Source: Janthinobacterium sp. 344
GTDB lineage: Bacteria > Pseudomonadota > Gammaproteobacteria > Burkholderiales > Burkholderiaceae_D
Reading direction: 5' to 3'
Assembly (NCBI RefSeq): GCF_900112025.1
Contig: NZ_FOKL01000013.1
Coordinates: 1 to 64,000, forward strand
DNA: 64,000 bases
A program made the translations under genes and the position numbers. The notes beneath the pieces were generated by a model. That model did not search any database and was not told the origin of the DNA. It saw only the letters and a list, made by a program, of their open reading frames with translations. Below, in pieces: positions 10,199 through 19,840 of this stretch; the first letter of the stretch is position 1, and every line of letters begins with the position of its first letter.

Positions 10199-12295
10199 AT
10201 GCAATCATTCTTCAAGCGCATTTCCATATCCGTCTCCACTTCCGCCCTGCTGACCCTGGCGGTCGGCCTGTGCCTGACCGCCTTGTGCTATGTCTCGGCG
10301 CGCCAGATCGAAGCGGAAAGCGCCCGGCTGCTGTGGCAGCACCATGCCAGCGGCCACTCGCTGAGCGCCGCCATGCTGCCCGCGCACGGGCTGACCCTCG
10401 ATGCGAACCGCCGCGGCTCGCTGTACGTGCTGCTGGGCGGAATGCTGTCGAGCCTGCTGGCCACGGCGTATGTGTACCAGCTGGTGTCGCGCAACAGCGT
10501 GATTGCCCGCATCACGGGCGAACGCACGGCGGCCCTGCAGTTTGCCAACCTGCGCCTGTCCGAGGACATCGCCGCGCGCATGCGCAATGAAAAGTCGCTG
10601 CGCTTGCGCGAACGCATCATCGAGGTGTCGTCCAACGCCATCATCCTGTGCAGCGCCGACGCGCCCGGCTACCTGATCGAATACGTCAATCCCGCCTTCG
10701 AGCGCATCACGGGCTACGCGGCCAGCGAGGTCATCGGGCAGCGCCTGGCGGACTTGCAGGGGCCGGAACACGCGCGCCAGGACATGCATGCCATCATCGA
10801 TGCCTTGCAGGAACAGCGCGAAGGCAAGGCCATCGTGCGCAATTTCCGCAAGGATGGCAGCACCTACTGGAGCGAACTGTTCGTCGCGCCCGTGCGCGAC
10901 GATGGCGATGGCCCCGTCAGCCACTTCGTGGTGGCGCAATACGACATCAGCACCGTCATGCGCTTCGAGCAGGAACTGGAATTCCAGTCGCGCCACGATA
11001 TCCTGACGGGCCTGGCCAACCGTTTATTGCTGCGCGAACGGCTGGAGCAGGCGATGGCCGTGGCGCGCCGCAGCACCCTGCCCCTGTGGGTGGTCTTCAT
11101 CGACCTCGACCGTTTCAAGTTCGTCAACGACACCCTGGGCCACGACGCGGGCGATACCCTGCTGAAACTGATCGCCGACCGCCTGCGCGCGGCCACGCGC
11201 GAAGTCGACACGGTGGCGCGCCTGGGCGGCGACGAATTCGTGCTGCTGCTGCCGCAACATGCCAACAGCGACCCGGGCCAGGTGATCCTGCAGCGCGTGC
11301 TGGACGCCGTGGCCCAGCCGCTGCAAGTGGGCGGCCATGAGTTCTTTCTCACGTGCAGCATGGGCGTGGCCGCCTATCCCGACGATGGCGACAGCGCGGA
11401 AACCCTGATCAAGCATGCCGACATCGCCATGTACCGGGCCAAGGAGCAGGGTCGCAACCATTGGCAAAGCTACGCGCCGGCCATGAATGCCAGCATGCTG
11501 GCGCGGCTGAGCCTGGAAAGCGAGTTGCGCCATGCGCTCGAACGGGGCCAGTTCCACCTCGTGTACCAGCCGCAGGTCGAACTCGACAGCGGCACGGTGG
11601 TCGGCATGGAAGCGCTGCTGCGCTGGCAGCATCCCACCCTGGGCGCCATCGCGCCGGGCGACTTCATCCACCTGGCCGAGGAAATGGGCTTGATCGTGCC
11701 GATCGGCGCCTGGGCGCTGCAAACGGCCTGCGCACAGGCAAAAGCGTGGCAGCGGGCAGGACTGGGCGGCTTGCGCCTGGCCGTCAATTTATCTGCGCGG
11801 CAATTCCGGCAAGGCGGCCTGCTGCAGTCGGTGCGGGAAATATTGGCCGTGACGGGCCTGGAGCCGCGCTTCCTCGAGCTGGAGCTGACGGAAAGCATGA
11901 TGATGCAGGATGTGGATCAGGCGATCGCCACCATGGGCAAGCTCAAGGCGCTGGGGCTGCAATTGTCGATCGACGACTTCGGCACCGGCTATTCCAGCCT
12001 GGCGCATTTGCGCCACTTCCCCATCGACGTGCTGAAGATCGACAAATCCTTCGTCAGCGACATCTTATACAGCGCCGACGACGCGGCCATCGTGCAAGCC
12101 ATCATCGCCCTGGCGCACAGCCTGCGCCTGAAAGTCATCGCCGAAGGCGTGGAAACGGCGCAGCAGCTGGCGTTTTTGCGCCAGCACGGCTGCGACCAGA
12201 TGCAGGGCTATCTGTTCAGCCGCCCGCTGGCCGCGCCCGCTTTTGAACAACTCTTGCGCCAGGGCAGCATGCTGCCAGCCCTGGCGACAGTGTGA
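10199..12295 (+). CDS. Membrane PAS-GGDEF-EAL c-di-GMP signalling protein
   Basis: 698 residues. TM segments at about 12-33 and 78-98 flank a short loop of roughly 45 residues. A PAS/PAC domain (about 145-260) is followed by a GGDEF domain with intact RLGGDEF at about 341-347 and an inhibitory RxxD (REVD) five residues before GGDEF. The EAL domain carries GMEALLRW at about 469, DDFGTGYSSL, AEGVE and QGYLFSRPL. Both cyclase and phosphodiesterase residues look intact, so either activity is possible. It is divergent from the Crp/Fnr gene. Confidence 0.93.
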   Translation: MQSFFKRISISVSTSALLTLAVGLCLTALCYVSARQIEAESARLLWQHHASGHSLSAAMLPAHGLTLDANRRGSLYVLLGGMLSSLLATAYVYQLVSRNSVIARITGERTAALQFANLRLSEDIAARMRNEKSLRLRERIIEVSSNAIILCSADAPGYLIEYVNPAFERITGYAASEVIGQRLADLQGPEHARQDMHAIIDALQEQREGKAIVRNFRKDGSTYWSELFVAPVRDDGDGPVSHFVVAQYDISTVMRFEQELEFQSRHDILTGLANRLLLRERLEQAMAVARRSTLPLWVVFIDLDRFKFVNDTLGHDAGDTLLKLIADRLRAATREVDTVARLGGDEFVLLLPQHANSDPGQVILQRVLDAVAQPLQVGGHEFFLTCSMGVAAYPDDGDSAETLIKHADIAMYRAKEQGRNHWQSYAPAMNASMLARLSLESELRHALERGQFHLVYQPQVELDSGTVVGMEALLRWQHPTLGAIAPGDFIHLAEEMGLIVPIGAWALQTACAQAKAWQRAGLGGLRLAVNLSARQFRQGGLLQSVREILAVTGLEPRFLELELTESMMMQDVDQAIATMGKLKALGLQLSIDDFGTGYSSLAHLRHFPIDVLKIDKSFVSDILYSADDAAIVQAIIALAHSLRLKVIAEGVETAQQLAFLRQHGCDQMQGYLFSRPLAAPAFEQLLRQGSMLPALATV

Positions 12296-12302
12296 CAAGA
12301 CG

Positions 12303-13343
12303 TTAAAACGCGTGGCGCAAGCCGATGTTGAAGGCGCGGTCGCCGCTGCCCACTTCGGTCGCGTTGCCGACCATGTAGGCGGCGTCGTTGCGGTTGCGGA
12401 TGTGCGCGTAAGCCACATACACCTTGCTGCGCTTCGACAAGGCATACGTGGCGCCGATGGCCAGCTGCTGCGCGTCGCGGTTGGCCGCATCGCGGTCATC
12501 CTTGTGGATGAACGAGGCCAGCAGGGTCGTCGCGCCCAGCGGCACGGAGACGCCGACGATGGCGTCGCGGCTGTCCGTGGACTGGGCCGGCGCCTGCGCC
12601 GCGCCGTACGGATTTTCCGCAAAGAACATCGAACTGCCGTCGCCCGTGTTGCGGCCATAGCCGGCAAACGCCGTGGCCACGCCAAAGTTGTAGTTGCCCG
12701 CCAAAATGGTGTTGTTGACGTCGGCCTTGCCGACATCGCCGCCGCGGCTCTGGCGCGCCAGGCGCAGGGTCAGGGGACCGTTGACATAGCCCAGGGCCAG
12801 GCCCAGCGAGCGCTGGTCGGCGGCGATCCCCGTGTGTTCGCCCACGCCGTACATCACCGTGCCCGTGACGCCGCGCCATTCCGGCGAGGTGTAGCGCACG
12901 GTGTTGTCGATGCGCGTGGCCGAATAGCCGGCCAGGTTGGTCGAGGCGCCGGCCATGCCGCCCTCGAACGGGTCGGCCACGTCGGTGAGCGCCTGGCTTT
13001 GCAGGTTGTACTGGCGGCCCACGGTCAGCATGCCCAGCGGGCTGTTGATGCCGACGAAGGCCTGGCGGCCGAACAATTGCCCCGCCTGGTCCGAACGGCC
13101 CGTGTCGCTGAGCAGGCCCGCTTCCAGGGTGAACACGGCTTGCCAGCCGTCACCCAGCGCTTCCGTGCCCCGGAAACCGAGGCGCGAACCGGCCGAGACG
13201 CCACTCGTGAGCTTGCTGATGCCGCGCTCCTGCACCAGGCCCGCATCCATCAAACCATAGAGATCGACGGACGACTGGGCGTGGACGGCGGGCAAGGCGC
13301 CGATGGTGCTGAACGTGGCGAGTACGAGACAGATCTTTTTCAT
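12303..13343 (-). CDS. Gram-negative (neisserial-type) general porin
   Basis: 346-residue outer-membrane trimeric porin. It has a clear Sec signal peptide (MKKICLVLATFSTIGALPAVHAQ), the family start SSVDLYGLMDAGL, the segment GSRLGFRGTEALGDGWQAVF, and the terminal phenylalanine (GLRHAF) expected for BAM recognition. An AAGGA ribosome binding site precedes the ATG. It converges on the GGDEF-EAL gene only 7 nt away, with no terminator between. Substrate specificity cannot be read. Confidence 0.94.
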   Translation of the reverse strand: MKKICLVLATFSTIGALPAVHAQSSVDLYGLMDAGLVQERGISKLTSGVSAGSRLGFRGTEALGDGWQAVFTLEAGLLSDTGRSDQAGQLFGRQAFVGINSPLGMLTVGRQYNLQSQALTDVADPFEGGMAGASTNLAGYSATRIDNTVRYTSPEWRGVTGTVMYGVGEHTGIAADQRSLGLALGYVNGPLTLRLARQSRGGDVGKADVNNTILAGNYNFGVATAFAGYGRNTGDGSSMFFAENPYGAAQAPAQSTDSRDAIVGVSVPLGATTLLASFIHKDDRDAANRDAQQLAIGATYALSKRSKVYVAYAHIRNRNDAAYMVGNATEVGSGDRAFNIGLRHAF

Positions 13344-13848
13344 GGTGGTTTCCTTATGCAGGCAAAACCGGGAAAGCGTGCGGCCATGGCACAGCCGCAG
13401 GCGGGCAAGGCGCGCCGTGGATCAGTGCCGTATCGAAAGACGACTGGCCAGATAACAACATTCCTGGCTAAGCTGTGGCGGCGCGGCCGATGAACGATGG
13501 CGCGCGGTGGTCCGCCGTGAATGGTGCACCGCTGGCGGTGCGCGTGGCTCAGGCGCCCGGCCCGCAGGGGACGCACTGAATTGGCCGGCATCGTTGATGC
13601 GCTGGCCTGGTGGCGCGGACGAGAGCTGGGCATGCAGCCTGGTACAACCGCGTCCGCTGGCGCCGTCCGCAACGTTGAGGCAGGAGGCGCCGAGGCCGGC
13701 ATTATAACATCGTCAGCTGTTTTAGCCCCGTTCCGTTGCCCGGCCATGGTCCGCAAAGCCGCCAAAACACTGAAAAAGGCGGCCGGCCACGCTGCAGGCG
13801 AGGCCGCGTCATCTATAATGGTTCCTTTTGCCAATCACACGCCAAATC
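13344..13848. other. 505-bp intergenic region between the porin and valS
   Basis: No convincing gene is seen. The frames that are open here are low-complexity and lack family motifs. It should hold the divergent promoters of the porin and valS; a TATAAT sits at 13814-13819 on the + strand, about 30 nt before valS, without a good -35. A small GCACCGC/GCGGTGC hairpin occurs near 13526-13541. No tRNA or riboswitch consensus was recognised. Confidence 0.5.
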
Positions 13849-16656
13849 ATGGAATTAGCCAAGTCTTTCGAGCCCGCCGACATTGAACAATTCTGGCGCA
13901 CCGAGTGGGAACAGCGCGGTTACTTTACCGCCACCCTCGATGCGGGAAAACCTTCCTTCAGCATCCAGTTGCCGCCGCCGAACGTCACCGGCACCCTGCA
14001 CATGGGCCATGCGTTCAACCAGACCATCATGGATGGCCTGACCCGCTACCACCGCATGCTGGGCCACAACACGGCCTGGATTCCCGGCACCGACCACGCG
14101 GGCATCGCCACGCAAATCGTCGTGCAGCGCCAGCTGGACGCGCAAAAGATTTCGCGCCATGACTTGGGCCGCGAGAAATTCGTGGAAAAAGTGTGGGAAT
14201 GGAAAGAAAAATCCGGCTCCATCATCACCGGCCAGATGCGCCGCCTGGGCGCCTCGGCCGACTGGCAGCGCGAATACTTCACGATGGATGAACCGCGCTC
14301 GAAAGTCGTCACCGACGTCTTCGTGCGCCTGTTCGAGCAAGGCCTGATCTACCGCGGCAAGCGCCTCGTCAACTGGGACCCCGTGCTGGGCACGGCTGTC
14401 TCGGACCTGGAAGTGGTGTCCGAGGAAGAAGACGGCTCCATGTGGTACATCAAATACCCGCTGGCCGACGGCAGCGGCTTCCTGACGGTGGCCACCACCC
14501 GTCCGGAAACCATGCTGGGCGACGTGGCCGTGGCCGTCGATCCGACGGACGAGCGCTACACGGCGCTGGTGGGCAAGATGCTCAAACTGCCGCTGACGGA
14601 CCGCGAAATCCCCATCATCGCCGACGAGTACGTCGACAAGGAATTCGGCACGGGCTGCGTCAAGATTACCCCCGCGCACGACATGAACGATTATGCCGTG
14701 GGCCAGCGCCACAAACTGGCGCAGATCGTCATCCTGACCCTGGACGCGAAAATCACGGACGACGCGCCGGCCGCCTATCGCGGCATGGACCGCTTCGCCG
14801 CGCGCAAGCAGATCGTCGCCGACCTCGACGCGCAAGGCTTGCTGGAGCAAGTCAAGCCGCATAAATTGATGGTGCCGCGCGGCGACCGCACGGGCGTCGT
14901 CATCGAGCCGATGCTGACGGACCAGTGGTTCGTCGCCATGAGCAAGCCGGCCCCGGAAGGCACTTTCTTCCCGGGCAAGTCGATCGCCGAGACGGCGCTG
15001 GACAAGGTCGCCAATGGCGAAATCAAGTTCGTGCCGGAAAACTGGAGCACCACCTACAACCAGTGGCTCAACAACATCCAGGACTGGTGCATCTCGCGCC
15101 AGCTGTGGTGGGGCCATCAAATCCCCGCATGGTACGACGACGCGGGCAATATCTTCGTTGCCAAGACGGAAGCGGAAGCCATCGCCAAGGCGCAGGCCGC
15201 CGGCAGCACGGGCCCCTTGAAGCGCGACGACGACGTGCTCGACACGTGGTTCTCGTCCGCCCTGGTGCCGTTCTCGACCATGGGCTGGCCGGAAGACACC
15301 CCGGACATGAAGGCTTTCCTGCCCTCGTCCGTGCTGGTGACGGGTTTCGACATCATCTTCTTCTGGGTCGCGCGCATGGTCATGATGACGGCGCACTTCA
15401 CGGGCAAGGTGCCGTTTGAAACCGTCTACGTGCACGGCCTGGTGCGCGATTCGACGGGGCAGAAGATGTCCAAGTCGAAGGGCAACACCTTGGACCCGAT
15501 CGACCTGATCGACGGCATCGACCTGGAAGGCTTGATCGTCAAGCGCACCACGGGCCTGATGAACCCGCGCGACGCGGAAAAGATCACCAAGGCGACGCGC
15601 AAGGAATTCCCAGAAGGCATTTCCGCCTACGGCACGGATGCCGTGCGCTTCACCATGGCCAGCTATGCGTCCCTGGGCCGCAACATCAACTTCGACCTGG
15701 GCCGCTGCGAAGGCTACCGCAACTTCTGCAACAAGATGTGGAACGCCACGCGTTTCGTCATGATGAATACGGAAGGCAAGGATTGCACGGCGAACGACGC
15801 CGACCTGTCGCAGGCCGACAAGTGGATCATTTCCTTGCTGCAAAAAGCGGAACTGGACGTGGCCAAGGGCTTCGAGGACTTCCGTTTCGACAATATCGCC
15901 GCATCGATCTACAAATTCGTCTGGGACGAGTATTGCGACTGGTACCTGGAAGTGGCCAAGGTGCAAGTGCAGCAAGGCACGGAAGGCCAGCAGCGCGCCA
16001 CCCGCCACACCCTGCTGCGCGTGCTGGAAGTGGTGCTGCGCCTGGCCCATCCGATCATTCCGTTCGTCACGGAAGCCCTGTGGCAGACGGTGGCGCCTTT
16101 GGCCGGCAAGACGCTCAAGGCGGAAGGTGATTCGATCATGATGCAGCCGTATCCGATCGCCAACACCGACAAGATCGATGAAAGCGCCGAAGCGTGGATG
16201 CAGCAGCTGAAAGCCTTGACGGACGCGACGCGCAACCTGCGCGGCGAAATGCAGATTTCTCCTTCCGTGCGCGTGCCGCTGATCGTCGAAGCGGGCAATG
16301 CCAGCGAGAAAGAAGCGCTGACCTCGTACGCGCCGTACATCCAGTCGCTGGGCAAGCTGGCCGAAGTGCAGATCGTCGATGCGCTGCCGGACTCGCCAGC
16401 GGCCGTCGCCATCGTCGGCACCACCAAGCTGATGCTGAAAGTGGAAATCGACGTGGCTGCCGAACGCGAGCGCCTGGGCAAGGAAATCGCCCGTATCGAA
16501 GCGGAAATTGCCAAGGTCAACAGCAAGTTGGGCAATGAAAGTTTTGTCGCGCGCGCCCCGGCCGCCATTGTTGCGCAAGAAAACGAGCGCTTGCTCAGTT
16601 TTTCGGCGACAATTGAAAAACTGCGCGAACAGTTTGCTAAACTAGCTAGCGCATAA
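13849..16656 (+). CDS. valS: Valyl-tRNA synthetase
   Basis: Class I aminoacyl-tRNA synthetase, 935 residues, charging tRNA-Val in the cytosol. The ATP-site signature is HMGH at 51-54 and the second is KMSKS at 539-543. The editing (CP1) domain lies between them, an anticodon-binding domain follows, and the C-terminal coiled-coil arm (ERERLGKEIARIEAEIAKV) is complete. The ATG at 13849 (MELAKSFEP) gives the normal N-terminus. Monocistronic by appearance. Confidence 0.98.
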   Translation: MELAKSFEPADIEQFWRTEWEQRGYFTATLDAGKPSFSIQLPPPNVTGTLHMGHAFNQTIMDGLTRYHRMLGHNTAWIPGTDHAGIATQIVVQRQLDAQKISRHDLGREKFVEKVWEWKEKSGSIITGQMRRLGASADWQREYFTMDEPRSKVVTDVFVRLFEQGLIYRGKRLVNWDPVLGTAVSDLEVVSEEEDGSMWYIKYPLADGSGFLTVATTRPETMLGDVAVAVDPTDERYTALVGKMLKLPLTDREIPIIADEYVDKEFGTGCVKITPAHDMNDYAVGQRHKLAQIVILTLDAKITDDAPAAYRGMDRFAARKQIVADLDAQGLLEQVKPHKLMVPRGDRTGVVIEPMLTDQWFVAMSKPAPEGTFFPGKSIAETALDKVANGEIKFVPENWSTTYNQWLNNIQDWCISRQLWWGHQIPAWYDDAGNIFVAKTEAEAIAKAQAAGSTGPLKRDDDVLDTWFSSALVPFSTMGWPEDTPDMKAFLPSSVLVTGFDIIFFWVARMVMMTAHFTGKVPFETVYVHGLVRDSTGQKMSKSKGNTLDPIDLIDGIDLEGLIVKRTTGLMNPRDAEKITKATRKEFPEGISAYGTDAVRFTMASYASLGRNINFDLGRCEGYRNFCNKMWNATRFVMMNTEGKDCTANDADLSQADKWIISLLQKAELDVAKGFEDFRFDNIAASIYKFVWDEYCDWYLEVAKVQVQQGTEGQQRATRHTLLRVLEVVLRLAHPIIPFVTEALWQTVAPLAGKTLKAEGDSIMMQPYPIANTDKIDESAEAWMQQLKALTDATRNLRGEMQISPSVRVPLIVEAGNASEKEALTSYAPYIQSLGKLAEVQIVDALPDSPAAVAIVGTTKLMLKVEIDVAAERERLGKEIARIEAEIAKVNSKLGNESFVARAPAAIVAQENERLLSFSATIEKLREQFAKLASA

Positions 16657-16768
16657 GGCAAGGCTGGAAGAATGGCGCGGCGTCCCCGTGACGCCGCGCA
16701 GCACTGCTGCTCTTGCCTTGGTATATATACTGTTCGTGACAGATCAAAAAAACCACAGGAGACTAGCG

Positions 16769-17236
16769 ATGCGTACATTTCTAAAAGCAAGCGTTCAAGC
16801 AAGCGTACTGGTGGCCGCCCTGGCCATCGCCGGCAGCGCCACCGCGCGCGACGGCAACTACACCCCCGTGGGCACGTGGAAAACCATCGACGATGCCAGC
16901 GGCAAGCCGAAGTCCCTCGTTGTCATCACGGAAAACAATGGCGTCTTGCAAGGCAAGATCGAAAAACTGTTCCGTGGCCCGACTGAAGATCAGAATCCCA
17001 AGTGCGACAAGTGCACGGGCGCCAACAAGGACCAGCCCATCGTCGGCCTGGTCATCCTGACGGGCCTGAAATATGACGGCAAGGAATGGACGGGTGGCGA
17101 AATCACGGACCCGGCCAGCGGCAAGGTCTACAAGAGCAAGGCAGAACTGCAGGAAGGCGGCACCAAGCTGCAAGTGCGCGGCTATGTCGGCGTGCCGATG
17201 TTCGGCCGCTCGCAGACGTGGGTGCGCGAAGAATAA
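16769..17236 (+). CDS. Secreted DUF2147-family protein
   Basis: 155 residues with a signal peptide cleaved after roughly ATA-R (MRTFLKASVQASVLVAALA). The mature part starts with YTPVGTWKTIDDASGKPKS and continues with I-E-x-L-F-R-G and the paired cysteines CDKCTG, then GLKYDGKEWTGGEITDP, the layout of DUF2147 beta-barrel-like proteins of unknown role. An AGGAG ribosome binding site supports the ATG at 16769; the longer upstream frame is not needed. Periplasmic location is inferred. Confidence 0.88.
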   Translation: MRTFLKASVQASVLVAALAIAGSATARDGNYTPVGTWKTIDDASGKPKSLVVITENNGVLQGKIEKLFRGPTEDQNPKCDKCTGANKDQPIVGLVILTGLKYDGKEWTGGEITDPASGKVYKSKAELQEGGTKLQVRGYVGVPMFGRSQTWVREE

Positions 17237-17258
17237 TCATTCCACACAGCAATATCGA

Positions 17259-17282
17259 AGCCGGCCCCGCGCCGGCTTTTTT
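17259..17282 (+). terminator. Rho-independent terminator after the DUF2147 gene
   Basis: AGCCGGC (17259-17265) pairs with GCCGGCT (17271-17277) around a 5-nt loop and is followed by a T-run. It begins 22 nt after the stop codon. Confidence 0.85.
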
Positions 17283-17520
17283 ACGTCTGGCGCCAGCGCC
17301 GCAGTGGTGCGCAGTGTTGTATTGCGGGCCGAACTAGGCCTGTTTGAAAATATTTCCAAAAATCAAGAACCTATGCGCGCCACCGAACATACGTGTAATT
17401 TCCTAAATGAAATAGTGCAGGTCTGTGACGCCATCGCCCTGTAGCGACGGGCGGCATGGCTCTGCCGGATGACCTCATCTGCGGATGCCCGGCAATGATT
17501 GCCATGCACAAAGGAAATAT

Positions 17521-19833
17521 ATGAATCTCTTCAAGCGATACTTGAACCCGCTGCTCGTCTCGGCAGGTTTGCTGGCCATGGCCGCCCTGGCCGGTTGCGG
17601 CGGCGGAGGCGACCAGGGCCGCGAGCCCATCCTCGGCTTGCCGGGCGCCACCCTGTCCAGCCTGGCGGTCACGCCAGCCACGGCCACGGTCGCCATCGGC
17701 GCGGGCCAGCAATTCACGGCCATCGCCACGTATAGCGACGGCTCGTCGCAAGACGTCAGCGCCAAGGCCGCCTGGGCTTCGGCCACGCCGGCCGCCGCCA
17801 CCGTCAATGCCAGCAGCGGTGTCGCCGCCGGCGTGACCGCCGGCGGCAGCAGCATCAGCGCCACCTTCGGCGGCAAGAGCGCCACGGCGCAACTGACCGT
17901 CTCGCCGGCCACCCTGACAGCCATCGCCATCACGCCACTGACGCCCTCCGTCGCCATTGGCGGCACGCAGCAATTTGCCGTAACGGGCAGTTTCAGCGAC
18001 AACTCCACGCGCGATGTCACTGCCGTGTCGACGTTTGCCGCGGCGACCCCGGCCACGGCAAGCATCACCGCCGGTGGACTGGCGCTGGGCAAGGTTGCCG
18101 GCACCACGCAGATCACCGCCACCACGGGCACCCTGACCGCCAGCACCGTGCTGACCGTCACGCCAGCCGTGCTGCTGTCGATCGCCGTCACGCCGCAAAA
18201 CCCGACCGTGCTGATCGCCGCGACGCGCCAGCTGACCGTCATCGCCACCTACTCGGACGGCACCACGCCTGACGTCAGCGCCAGCAGCAGCTACAGCGCC
18301 GCCAATGCGGCGTCGGCCAAGGTCGGCGCCAACGGCCTGGTCACGGGCGTCGCCGTTGGCAGCAGCGTCATGACTGCCAGCTTCGGCGACAAGACGGCCA
18401 ACACCACCGTCACCGTGCCAGCCGCCACCATGACAAGCATCGCCGTCACGCCAGCCACGGCCAGCATCACCGTCGGCGCCGCGCAGCAATTCATCGCCAC
18501 CGCGACCTATTCGGATAACTCGACCGCCAACATCACGGCCAGCGCCCTGTGGACCACCGCGGCGCCTGCCACGGCTACCGTACTGAACACGGGCATCGCG
18601 ACGGGCATCACCGCCGGCGCCGCCACCATCACCGCCACCTCCGGCAGCCTGTCGGGCAACGCCATCCTGACCGTCACCGCCGTGGTCGTGCCGCCACCCG
18701 TGGTCCTCGTGTCGATCGCCGTCACGCCGCAAAATCCGACCGTGCTGATCGCCGCAACGCGCCAGCTGGCCGTCATTGCCACCTACTCGGACAGCAGCAC
18801 CGTCGACGTCACGGCCGGCAGCGCCTTTGTTTCCGCCACGCCCGCCTCGGCCAGCGTCGCCAGCGGCGGCCTGGTCACCGGTGTCAGCGCCGGCACCAGC
18901 GTGATGACTGCCAGCTTCAACGGCAAGAACGCCAGCACCACCGTGACCGTGCCTGCCGCTACCCTGGTCAGCATCGCCGTCACGCCAGCCACGGCCAGCA
19001 TCGCTGTCGGCGGCGTCCAGCAATTCGTTGCCACCGCTACCTATTCCGATAACTCGAACGCCATCATCACCAACAGCGCCACTTGGACTTCGGGCACCAT
19101 CGCCAGCGCCACGGTGCTGAACACGGGCATCGCCACCGGCCTGACCGCCGGTACCAGCACGATCACCGCCACATCCGGCGGCCAGTCGGGCAGCGCGCTG
19201 CTGACCGTCACGGCAGTGGCCATCCCGCCCGTCATCAACCCGATCAACCTGGGCCGCGCGGCATCGTTCGGCGTACTGGCCGGCACCTCGATCACCAACA
19301 ACTCGGGCGGCACCACCTTGATCACGGGCGACGTCGGTTCGCCATCGCAAACCGTCGATCCGACCCAGGCGGCCGGCTTCAACAACTACAAGTCGGGCGC
19401 CATCCTGGCCGGCGCCATGACGGACCTGCAAGCGGCAATCACGGACGGCAACAGCCGCATCTGCGACGTCACCTTTGCCGGCGGCATCGATCTGGGCGGC
19501 CTGACCTTCGGCCCCGGCGTGTATTGCTACGCCGGCACGATCAGCATCACGGGCACCCTGACCCTGAACGGTCCCGGCGTGTATATCTTCCGCACGGCGC
19601 TGACCCTGAACTCGACGGTCAACTCGGTGGTTGCCCTGAACAACGGCGCCACCGCCGACAACGTCACCTGGCTGCCTGTCGGCCCGACCACCCTGGCCGC
19701 GAACAGCGTCTTCAAGGGCAACATCCTCGGCGAATCGGCCGCCATCACGGTGGGCGACAACACGACCCTGCTCAATGGCCGCGTGCTGACGGCTGCCGCC
19801 GTGACCCTGCGCAACAACCAGATCACCAAATAA
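17521..19833 (+). CDS. Lipoprotein with six bacterial Ig-like (BIG2-type) repeats and a C-terminal ice-binding-like (DUF3494) domain
   Basis: 770 residues. The N-terminus is a lipoprotein signal with lipobox LAGC (Cys26) followed by a glycine run. Six Ig-like repeats of about 85-90 residues follow (first about 42-128, last ending near 575), each with a SIAVTP...ATYSD...TATSG pattern. The C-terminal ~190 residues start NPINLGRAASFGVLAG and show GDVGSPSQT, FGPGVYCYAG, TLTLNGPGVYIFRT and VFKGNILGESAAITVGDNTT, the layout of DUF3494 beta-helix ice-binding proteins. Repeats 3-4 and 5-6 are a 534-bp direct duplication. AAGGAAAT precedes the ATG. It is followed 7 nt later by an OmpA-family gene. Ice binding or adhesion is inferred, not shown. 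Confidence 0.85.
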   Translation: MNLFKRYLNPLLVSAGLLAMAALAGCGGGGDQGREPILGLPGATLSSLAVTPATATVAIGAGQQFTAIATYSDGSSQDVSAKAAWASATPAAATVNASSGVAAGVTAGGSSISATFGGKSATAQLTVSPATLTAIAITPLTPSVAIGGTQQFAVTGSFSDNSTRDVTAVSTFAAATPATASITAGGLALGKVAGTTQITATTGTLTASTVLTVTPAVLLSIAVTPQNPTVLIAATRQLTVIATYSDGTTPDVSASSSYSAANAASAKVGANGLVTGVAVGSSVMTASFGDKTANTTVTVPAATMTSIAVTPATASITVGAAQQFIATATYSDNSTANITASALWTTAAPATATVLNTGIATGITAGAATITATSGSLSGNAILTVTAVVVPPPVVLVSIAVTPQNPTVLIAATRQLAVIATYSDSSTVDVTAGSAFVSATPASASVASGGLVTGVSAGTSVMTASFNGKNASTTVTVPAATLVSIAVTPATASIAVGGVQQFVATATYSDNSNAIITNSATWTSGTIASATVLNTGIATGLTAGTSTITATSGGQSGSALLTVTAVAIPPVINPINLGRAASFGVLAGTSITNNSGGTTLITGDVGSPSQTVDPTQAAGFNNYKSGAILAGAMTDLQAAITDGNSRICDVTFAGGIDLGGLTFGPGVYCYAGTISITGTLTLNGPGVYIFRTALTLNSTVNSVVALNNGATADNVTWLPVGPTTLAANSVFKGNILGESAAITVGDNTTLLNGRVLTAAAVTLRNNQITK
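18178..18711 (+). repeat. Internal 534-bp direct repeat, unit 1
   Basis: Encodes Ig-like repeats 3 and 4 of the lipoprotein. It is directly followed by a close nucleotide copy; for example ATCGCCGTCACGCCGCAAAA occurs at 18181 and again 534 nt later, and the repeat-4 start near 18430 recurs near 18964. Confidence 0.8.
18712..19245 (+). repeat. Internal 534-bp direct repeat, unit 2
   Basis: Encodes Ig-like repeats 5 and 6; a tandem copy of 18178-18711 in the same frame (178 codons). The copies differ at scattered, mainly synonymous positions, so the duplication is not brand new. Confidence 0.8.
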
Positions 19834-19840
19834 ACGGGAC

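Noticed and set aside
13340..13834. A 164-codon frame in the porin-valS gap
   Set aside because: Low-complexity Ala/Pro/Ser/Arg translation, no ribosome binding site, and it overlaps the porin start.
13855..16578. A 907-codon open frame antisense to valS
   Set aside because: valS is certain on the other strand. High-GC codon use opens the antisense frame; the translation is rich in His/Gln/Arg/Val with no family motifs.
17284..17520. Possible c-di-GMP or other riboswitch before the ice-binding lipoprotein
   Set aside because: I looked for GEMM-like conserved blocks and found none; only a small GGCAA/TTGCC hairpin is present.
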